Source: UBA1672 sp964352665 (GTDB lineage: Bacteria > Pseudomonadota > Alphaproteobacteria > Micavibrionales > Micavibrionaceae). From it: DNA of 64,000 bases. The position numbers and the translations under genes are program-made. Positions 59,048 through 64,000 of this stretch are shown piece by piece; within the stretch, counting starts at the first letter, position 1, and the number at the start of each line of letters is the position of its first letter. The notes under the pieces are model-generated. The model was given only the letters and a program-made list of their open reading frames with translations. It was not told where the DNA came from and made no database searches. The stretch lies in contig CAYGSJ010000006.1 in assembly GCA_964352665.1 (NCBI GenBank), positions 62,001-126,000 on the forward strand, in the 5' to 3' direction.

Positions 59048-59991
59048 GACTTTATCCGCGCCTCAAAGGCGTCCCATAATTGTGATTCAAGGGCAACGCC
59101 CTCTAATGTGTTGATTTGTTGTATTCCGGTCGGCGAGGTTACATTAATTTCAGTCAGGCAATCGCCGATAACGTCAATTCCGGTAAAAACAAGTCCCCTT
59201 TCCTTTAAAACCGGCCCTATACGCGCGCAAATTTCCAGATCACGCTTTGTCAGTGTTGTTTTCTGCGGCTTTGCACCGGCATCAAAGTTGGCGCGCCCGT
59301 TCTCTGCATTTGGTACACGTAAAACAGCACCGGCAGGCTCTCCGTCTATCAGGATAATGCGTTTGTCGCCCTCCAGCGATTCAGGAAGATAGCGTTGTGC
59401 AATAACAGGCTGGTTATAAAACTTCTCAAACATCTCTAGTATCGCATTGAAATTATTTGCATTTTCATCGATGTGGTAGATTTGTTCTCCGCCATTGCCG
59501 TATAGGGGTTTCAGTATGATGTTTTTGTGTTTTTTATAGAATTCACGCAGGGCGCGGTGATCTGCTGTGATCAGGGTTTCCGGCGCCAAATCGGGGAAGA
59601 ATGTAACCAAAAGCTTTTCCGGTGCGTTACGGATGTGCGTAGGATCATTCATAACCAGTGTATCTTCAACAATATGATCCAGAATATGGGTGGCCGTGAT
59701 ATAACCCATATCAAACGGGGGGTCCTGGCGGATGAGTACCACATCGATATCCCGTCTGAGGTCGATTACCTCATCTTCGCCGAGTGTGTAATGGTTTCCT
59801 TTTTCACGACGTAGTTCCATAGTTCTGGCAAGCGTTTTTACAGCCGTATTTTCAAGTTGCAAATCTTTTGCAAAGTAGTGATAAACGCTGTAGCCGCGCT
59901 TTTGAGCCTCCACAGCAAGCATGAAAGTGCTGTCTTTGTCGATGTTAATGGTTTCGACAGGGTCCATCTGTATTGCGATTTTTAGAGTCAT
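59044..59991 (-). CDS. gshB: Glutathione synthetase
   Basis: A 315-aa ATP-grasp enzyme ligating glycine to gamma-glutamylcysteine. N-terminal IAIQMDPVETINIDKDSTFMLAVEAQKRGY, the conserved RQDPPFDMGYITATHILD, ILKPLYGNGGEQI ATP loop, and the C-terminal FTGIDVIGDCLTEINVTSPTGI. First gene of the gshB-hisI pair, divergent from the helicase gene. Confidence 0.95.
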   Translation of the reverse strand: MTLKIAIQMDPVETINIDKDSTFMLAVEAQKRGYSVYHYFAKDLQLENTAVKTLARTMELRREKGNHYTLGEDEVIDLRRDIDVVLIRQDPPFDMGYITATHILDHIVEDTLVMNDPTHIRNAPEKLLVTFFPDLAPETLITADHRALREFYKKHKNIILKPLYGNGGEQIYHIDENANNFNAILEMFEKFYNQPVIAQRYLPESLEGDKRIILIDGEPAGAVLRVPNAENGRANFDAGAKPQKTTLTKRDLEICARIGPVLKERGLVFTGIDVIGDCLTEINVTSPTGIQQINTLEGVALESQLWDAFEARIKS

Positions 59992-60071
59992 ATCACTTAC
60001 TTCTGTTGCTTTTCTCGGCGTTTTATAATAGCTCTTTATACGATAAGAAATATTTAGAATGAAGAGACTTT

Positions 60072-61388
60072 ATGAAGTTTGAAGATTTAGGGTTGGCTCA
60101 ACCCATCTTGGACGCGATACATGACTGTGGGTATGATACGCCAACACCGATACAGGAGCAGGCAATACCGCATATTTTGATGGCGCGTGATGTTGTCGGG
60201 CTTGCACAGACCGGCACGGGCAAGACCGCAGGTTTTACGTTGCCTATGATCGAGATTTTGGCCGGAGGCCGTGCAAAAGCACGTATGCCGCGTTCGCTCA
60301 TTCTGTCACCAACGCGCGAGCTTGCGGCGCAGATCGCAGAAAACTTTGATACTTACGGCAAGAACTGCAAGCTTAACAAGGCGCTTTTAACCGGTGGCAC
60401 GTCGCTGGACGAGCAGATTAAGATACTGGATCGTGGCGCGGATGTATTGATTGCAACGCCCGGACGTCTGATTGATTTATTCGAGCGCGGGAAAATATTA
60501 CTGAATGATATCAAGATATTGGTGATTGACGAAGCCGACCGGATGCTTGATATGGGTTTTATTCCGGATATTGAAAAGATTTGTTCCCATTTGCCAGTCA
60601 TGCGTCAGACGCTGCTGTTTTCAGCCACTATGCCGCCGGAAATCAAAAAACTGACGGCAAAATTTTTAAGCAATCCCAAGGAAGTTTCTGTGTCACCGCC
60701 GGCATCAACAGCCGTGACCGTTGAGCAGTTTCAGGTAAATACTTCTTCCAGAGAGAAAAACACCACTTTGGAAAAAATCATGAAGCAGGAAAAAGTGCAA
60801 AACGCCTTTATATTCTGTAACCGCAAACGTGATGTGGATTCTCTTAATAAATGGCTGCAGAACAAGGGATACGACGCCGAAGCCCTGCATGGTGATATGG
60901 CGCAGGCATCACGGACAAAAACACTGGATAAATTCAAAACAGACAGGCTGAAATTACTTGTGTGTAGTGATGTTGCAGCACGGGGCATTGATGTTGATGC
61001 GGTTTCGCATGTCTTTAACTATGATGTGCCGGTTAATCCGGACGACTATGTGCACCGTATAGGGCGCACAGGTCGCGCTGGAGAAAAGGGGCGCGCATGG
61101 ATGCTCGTTACCAAGGGCGAAGATAAATTGGTAGATGCGGTTGTAAAACGCATTGGCAAAAGTATTGAAGTTGTTGATCTGGGCAAAGGCGGTATATCTA
61201 CGTCAGAGCCTAAGAAATCCGAGCCTAAGAAGGCCGAACCTAAGGGGTCTGACTCCACAAAATCCAAAAATAAGGCCTTGCCAAAGAACAAGGCAGATCA
61301 AAAGACGCCTAAAAAACGTGAAGAAAAACAGAATTCCGATGACGAGAGCGGATTCGGTGAACACATGCCCGCTTTTTTCAAAACTTAA
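60072..61388 (+). CDS. DEAD-box ATP-dependent RNA helicase (RhlE-like)
   Basis: A 438-aa helicase. FEDLGLAQPILDAIHDCGYDTPTPIQEQAIP (Q motif), AQTGTGKTAGF (motif I), PTRELAAQI, TPGRLIDLF, DEAD (motif II), SAT (motif III) and HRIGRTGRAGEKG (motif VI). C-terminal about 70 residues are Lys/Ser/Glu-rich, with a short repeat (EPKKSEPKKAEPKGS). Rearranges RNA in ribosome assembly or decay. 28 nt before kbl. Confidence 0.92.
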   Translation: MKFEDLGLAQPILDAIHDCGYDTPTPIQEQAIPHILMARDVVGLAQTGTGKTAGFTLPMIEILAGGRAKARMPRSLILSPTRELAAQIAENFDTYGKNCKLNKALLTGGTSLDEQIKILDRGADVLIATPGRLIDLFERGKILLNDIKILVIDEADRMLDMGFIPDIEKICSHLPVMRQTLLFSATMPPEIKKLTAKFLSNPKEVSVSPPASTAVTVEQFQVNTSSREKNTTLEKIMKQEKVQNAFIFCNRKRDVDSLNKWLQNKGYDAEALHGDMAQASRTKTLDKFKTDRLKLLVCSDVAARGIDVDAVSHVFNYDVPVNPDDYVHRIGRTGRAGEKGRAWMLVTKGEDKLVDAVVKRIGKSIEVVDLGKGGISTSEPKKSEPKKAEPKGSDSTKSKNKALPKNKADQKTPKKREEKQNSDDESGFGEHMPAFFKT

Positions 61389-61416
61389 GAAAACTCAAAA
61401 ATAAGGGAGATGCACT

Positions 61417-62619
61417 ATGAAGCCATTGGTAAAACATCTGGAGGAAGAGATAAAATCGATAGAGGCGGCGGGGTTATACAAACCCGAGCGCGTTATCACT
61501 TCTCCGCAAAGTGCCGATATCACAGTGAGTTCCGGCGATCACGTCCTTAATTTTTGTGCAAATAATTATCTGGGGTTGGGCGGTAGTCCCAAGCTTGTTT
61601 CCGCAGCACAAAAGGCGCTTGATAAATACGGATTTGGTATGGCTTCCGTGCGTTTTATATGCGGAACGCAGGACATCCATAAAGAGCTTGAGGCCAAGAT
61701 TTCCAAATTTCTGGGCAAAGAAGACACGATTTTATATTCGTCTTGTTTTGATGCCAATACCGGCCTGTTTGAAACAATACTTCACGCAGAAGATGCGATC
61801 ATTAGTGACGAGCTGAACCACGCCAGTATTATTGATGGTGTGCGCCTGTGCAAAGCCAAAAGATATCGGTATAAAAACAACAATATGGAAGAGCTGGAGA
61901 AATGCCTTAAAGAGGCGCAGGATCAGCGTTTTCGCCTGATTGCGACGGATGGTATTTTCTCGATGGATGGATCGATTGCCAATTTGCCGGCAATCTGTGA
62001 TTTGGCCGAGAAATACGATGCCATGGTTATGGTTGATGACAGCCACGCGGTTGGATTTATGGGGCCGAATGGTGCGGGAACACCGGATCATTTCGGTGTA
62101 ACAGACCGCATTGATATTATCACAGGGACTTTGGGCAAAGCGCTTGGTGGTGCGTCAGGTGGTTATACATCTGCCAGCGCAAAAGTGATTGAGTTTTTAC
62201 GCCAGAGATCACGTCCGTATCTTTTCTCTAACACTTTGGCACCCGTTATTACAGCAACGTCGGTTGCGGTTCTGGAGTTACTGGAAAAAGAGGGCGCAGC
62301 GATGCGTCAGAAGCTGTTTGAAAACAGTAAATATTTCCGCGAAAAAATGACGGCTCTGGGCTTTGACCTTATACCGGGAGAGCATGCCGTTATTCCGGTC
62401 ATGATTTACGATGCGGCGCTGGCCAGCAAGTTTGCTGATGAAATGTTAAAGCGCGGCATATATGTGATTGGATTCTCTTTTCCTGTTGTACCTGATGGTA
62501 AGGCGCGTATCCGTACGCAAATGTCCTGTGCACATGATAAAGATCATCTGGACAAAGCGATTGCCGCGTTCGAAGAAGTTGGTTTGGAGCTTGGTATAAT
62601 CAAGAGGTCAGCAGCATGA
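61417..62619 (+). CDS. kbl: Glycine C-acetyltransferase (2-amino-3-ketobutyrate CoA ligase)
   Basis: A 400-aa PLP enzyme cleaving 2-amino-3-ketobutyrate to glycine and acetyl-CoA, second step of threonine catabolism. LNFCANNYLGLGGSPKL, FICGTQDIHKELEAKI, DDSHAVGFMGPNGAGTPDHFG and PLP Lys in TGTLGKALGGASGG. Its stop overlaps tdh by 4 nt. Confidence 0.95.
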   Translation: MKPLVKHLEEEIKSIEAAGLYKPERVITSPQSADITVSSGDHVLNFCANNYLGLGGSPKLVSAAQKALDKYGFGMASVRFICGTQDIHKELEAKISKFLGKEDTILYSSCFDANTGLFETILHAEDAIISDELNHASIIDGVRLCKAKRYRYKNNNMEELEKCLKEAQDQRFRLIATDGIFSMDGSIANLPAICDLAEKYDAMVMVDDSHAVGFMGPNGAGTPDHFGVTDRIDIITGTLGKALGGASGGYTSASAKVIEFLRQRSRPYLFSNTLAPVITATSVAVLELLEKEGAAMRQKLFENSKYFREKMTALGFDLIPGEHAVIPVMIYDAALASKFADEMLKRGIYVIGFSFPVVPDGKARIRTQMSCAHDKDHLDKAIAAFEEVGLELGIIKRSAA

Positions 62620-63662
62620 AAAACAGCATGATGGGTTTATCCAAACTTCATCCGGAAGAAGGAATATGGATGGTCGAAAATCAGGATATCCCTGCGATTG
62701 GCCCGAATGATGTTCTAATTAAAATAAAGAAAAGCGCCATTTGCGGTACAGATGTCCATATTTATAAATGGGATGCCTGGGCGCAAGCCACTGTGCCGTG
62801 TCCCATGATTGTAGGGCATGAGTATGTTGGTGTGATCGAAAAATGTGGCAGTGAAGTGACGCATTTGAAAAAAGGCCAGCGTGTTTCGGGCGAGGGGCAT
62901 GTTGTGTGCGGACATTGCCGTAATTGCCGCGCCGGTAAGCGCCATCTTTGCCGTAATGACCGTGGTGTTGGTGTTCATAGGCAGGGTAGTTTTGCAGAGT
63001 ATCTTTCTCTTCCTGCAAGCAATGTATTTCCAATTCCGGACGAAATTTCGGACGATCTGGCGGCTATTTTTGATCCGCTAGGCAATGCTGTGCACACCGC
63101 TTTATCCTTTGATATGGTTGGCGAAGATGTGGTTATTACAGGCGCCGGACCGATCGGGTGTATGGCGGTTGCGATTAGTAAATTTGTTGGTGCGCGCCAT
63201 GTGGTTGTAACAGATATTAACCCTTACAGGCTTGAACTGGCAAAGAAAATGGGCGCAACCTATGCCATGAACGCAACCGAAGAAAATCTGAAAGATGTGA
63301 TGGAAAAACTTGGCATGTTAGAGGGGTATGATATCGGCCTTGAAATGTCGGGTGTTGAAAGCGCATTTTCAGGCATGATTAATACCATGAATAATGGCGG
63401 TAAGATTGCCCTGCTTGGTATTCCTCCGAATGGCAGAATGGATATCGACTGGAATCAGGTTGTGTTTAAGGGTCTTGTGATCAAGGGGATATATGGTCGC
63501 GAGATGTATGAAACATGGTACAAGATGGCCTCTATGATACAGGCGGGGCTTGATATCGAGCCTGTGATAACCCATCGTTTGCCGATTTCCGATTATCAGA
63601 AGGGGTTTGATGCCATGATATCCGGACAATGCGGGAAGGTTATTCTGGATTGGGAAAAATAA
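62616..63662 (+). CDS. tdh: L-threonine 3-dehydrogenase
   Basis: A 348-aa zinc medium-chain dehydrogenase oxidising threonine with NAD. Catalytic zinc residues Cys in SAICGTDVHIYKWDAW and GHEYVG; structural zinc CGHCRNCRAGKRHLC. NAD loop GAGPIGCMAV and DINPYRLELAKKMGA. With Kbl it turns threonine into glycine and acetyl-CoA. Confidence 0.95.
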   Translation: MKNSMMGLSKLHPEEGIWMVENQDIPAIGPNDVLIKIKKSAICGTDVHIYKWDAWAQATVPCPMIVGHEYVGVIEKCGSEVTHLKKGQRVSGEGHVVCGHCRNCRAGKRHLCRNDRGVGVHRQGSFAEYLSLPASNVFPIPDEISDDLAAIFDPLGNAVHTALSFDMVGEDVVITGAGPIGCMAVAISKFVGARHVVVTDINPYRLELAKKMGATYAMNATEENLKDVMEKLGMLEGYDIGLEMSGVESAFSGMINTMNNGGKIALLGIPPNGRMDIDWNQVVFKGLVIKGIYGREMYETWYKMASMIQAGLDIEPVITHRLPISDYQKGFDAMISGQCGKVILDWEK

Positions 63663-63690
63663 ACTTATATCTGTGAGTATTTGCGTAACC

Positions 63691-63760
63691 AGATGAGCCT
63701 CGGATTGACATTATAGGCTGAAAAACCAAGACTATAATCTAGGATTCTTAAGGCTCATCT
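63691..63760. promoter_or_regulatory. Long-spaced inverted repeat before lptD
   Basis: AGATGAGCCT (63691-63700) and AGGCTCATCT (63751-63760) are perfect 10-bp inverted arms, 50 nt apart, in the 120-nt tdh-lptD gap. TATAAT (63733-63738) lies between them; a TTGACA (63705-63710) is 22 nt upstream, too far for a normal promoter. Regulatory site or long stem-loop. Confidence 0.4.
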
Positions 63761-63782
63761 ACTGAGAGTATTAACTTTTTCT

Positions 63783-64000
63783 ATGACACATTTATTTTTA
63801 GCAAACACTTTTTCGCGCCTTGTGTTTTTTGCAGCTATTGCTGTGAGCCTTTGTGTTGTTGCATTGCCGTCTCTTGCCCAAAACAATGAATCTCCCGTCG
63901 ATTTGCAGGCCGATAATCTGGTTCATGATGAATCCGGCCAAAAGGTGACGGCATCCGGTGATGTTATCTTGAAGCAAGAAGGGCGCACCGTTCAGGCGGA
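63783..64000 (+). CDS. lptD: LPS-assembly protein LptD N-terminus (partial; OstA-like domain)
   Basis: 72 codons reach the window end. Signal peptide at about 1-34 (hydrophobic core, cleavage after S-L-A), then the OstA/LptA-like start PVDLQADNLVHDESGQKVTASGDVILKQEGRTVQA. This opening fits LptD, which inserts lipopolysaccharide in the outer membrane, better than the short LptA family; the missing C-terminus would decide. ATG 63783 has GAGAG about 16 nt upstream. Confidence 0.7.
   Translation, partial: MTHLFLANTFSRLVFFAAIAVSLCVVALPSLAQNNESPVDLQADNLVHDESGQKVTASGDVILKQEGRTVQA

Noticed and set aside
63705..63738. TTGACA...TATAAT promoter before lptD
   Set aside because: The spacer is 22 nt, too long for sigma-70; only the inverted repeat is reported.

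Overview
This is a chromosomal segment of a fairly AT-rich alphaproteobacterium, probably from a deep Rhodospirillales- or Micavibrionales-like lineage. That placement is inferred from gene content and order: an LdtR-type MarR regulator, a 67-aa conserved protein, rpiB, glyA, nrdR, ribD, ribE, ribB, ribH and nusB in a row; bamE divergent from a cytochrome bc1 chaperone, YceD, rpmF, plsX, fabH, ihfA and a MerR regulator; a PhaR/PhaC/PhaA/PhaB polyhydroxyalkanoate module; and an Mg-type HemB. Genes are tightly packed with many 4-nt ATGA overlaps. No gap between genes exceeds about 300 bases, and I see no CRISPR array, rRNA, insertion sequence or prophage block.

Layout. 1-5.7 kb: a partial trkH, an OmpA-type lipoprotein, a DJ-1/PfpI-like protein without its nucleophile, prfB with a textbook +1 frameshift site, and a large secreted coiled-coil protein. 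5.7-13.1 kb: phaR, divergent from a short phaC, phaA, phaB, a cyclic-nucleotide-binding protein and an AsmA protein. 13.1-19.2 kb: a ribbon-helix-helix protein, purE-purK-fumC, a YdcH-like protein, 6-phosphofructokinase and two PH-domain membrane proteins. 19.3-30.4 kb: ilvD, an L,D-transpeptidase, a Tat-exported DUF882 peptidase-like protein, folK-folP, a three-gene operon (Ldh_2 dehydrogenase, aspartate dehydrogenase, histidine phosphatase), and recO-parC. 30.4-40.9 kb: motA-motB, then hemB divergent from the MarR gene, then the glyA/riboflavin/nusB run. 40.9-46.3 kb: envelope, respiration and lipid genes ending in ihfA, a MerR gene and tRNA-Pro(GGG).

46.4-49.7 kb is the accessory part. It lies between tRNA-Pro and the cutA/rplM/rpsI housekeeping block. 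It holds a type-I-secreted RTX protein with an unrecognised helical-repeat N-terminal half, a promoter-terminator pair that could make a very short RNA, and a concanavalin-like/SGNH sialate-O-acetylesterase-like protein with a virion-protein-like start. From 49.7 kb to the end come cutA, rplM, an N-terminally extended rpsI, a gamma carbonic anhydrase, a second (class I) PHA synthase, hom, glpX, recJ, a small Cys-rich membrane protein, gshB-hisI, a DEAD-box helicase, kbl-tdh for threonine catabolism, and the first 72 codons of an LptD/OstA protein.

Recurring themes are polyhydroxyalkanoate storage (two synthases, thiolase, reductase, the PhaR regulator and TGCAC-rich candidate sites), cell-envelope maintenance, and compact vitamin and nucleotide operons. 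The most unusual items are the RTX protein and its upstream inverted repeats, the putative 53-nt RNA, the virion-like esterase, the degenerate GTP cyclohydrolase half of RibB, the long Lys/Glu-rich extension on ribosomal protein S9, and a 36-codon membrane-peptide ORF between rpmF and plsX.
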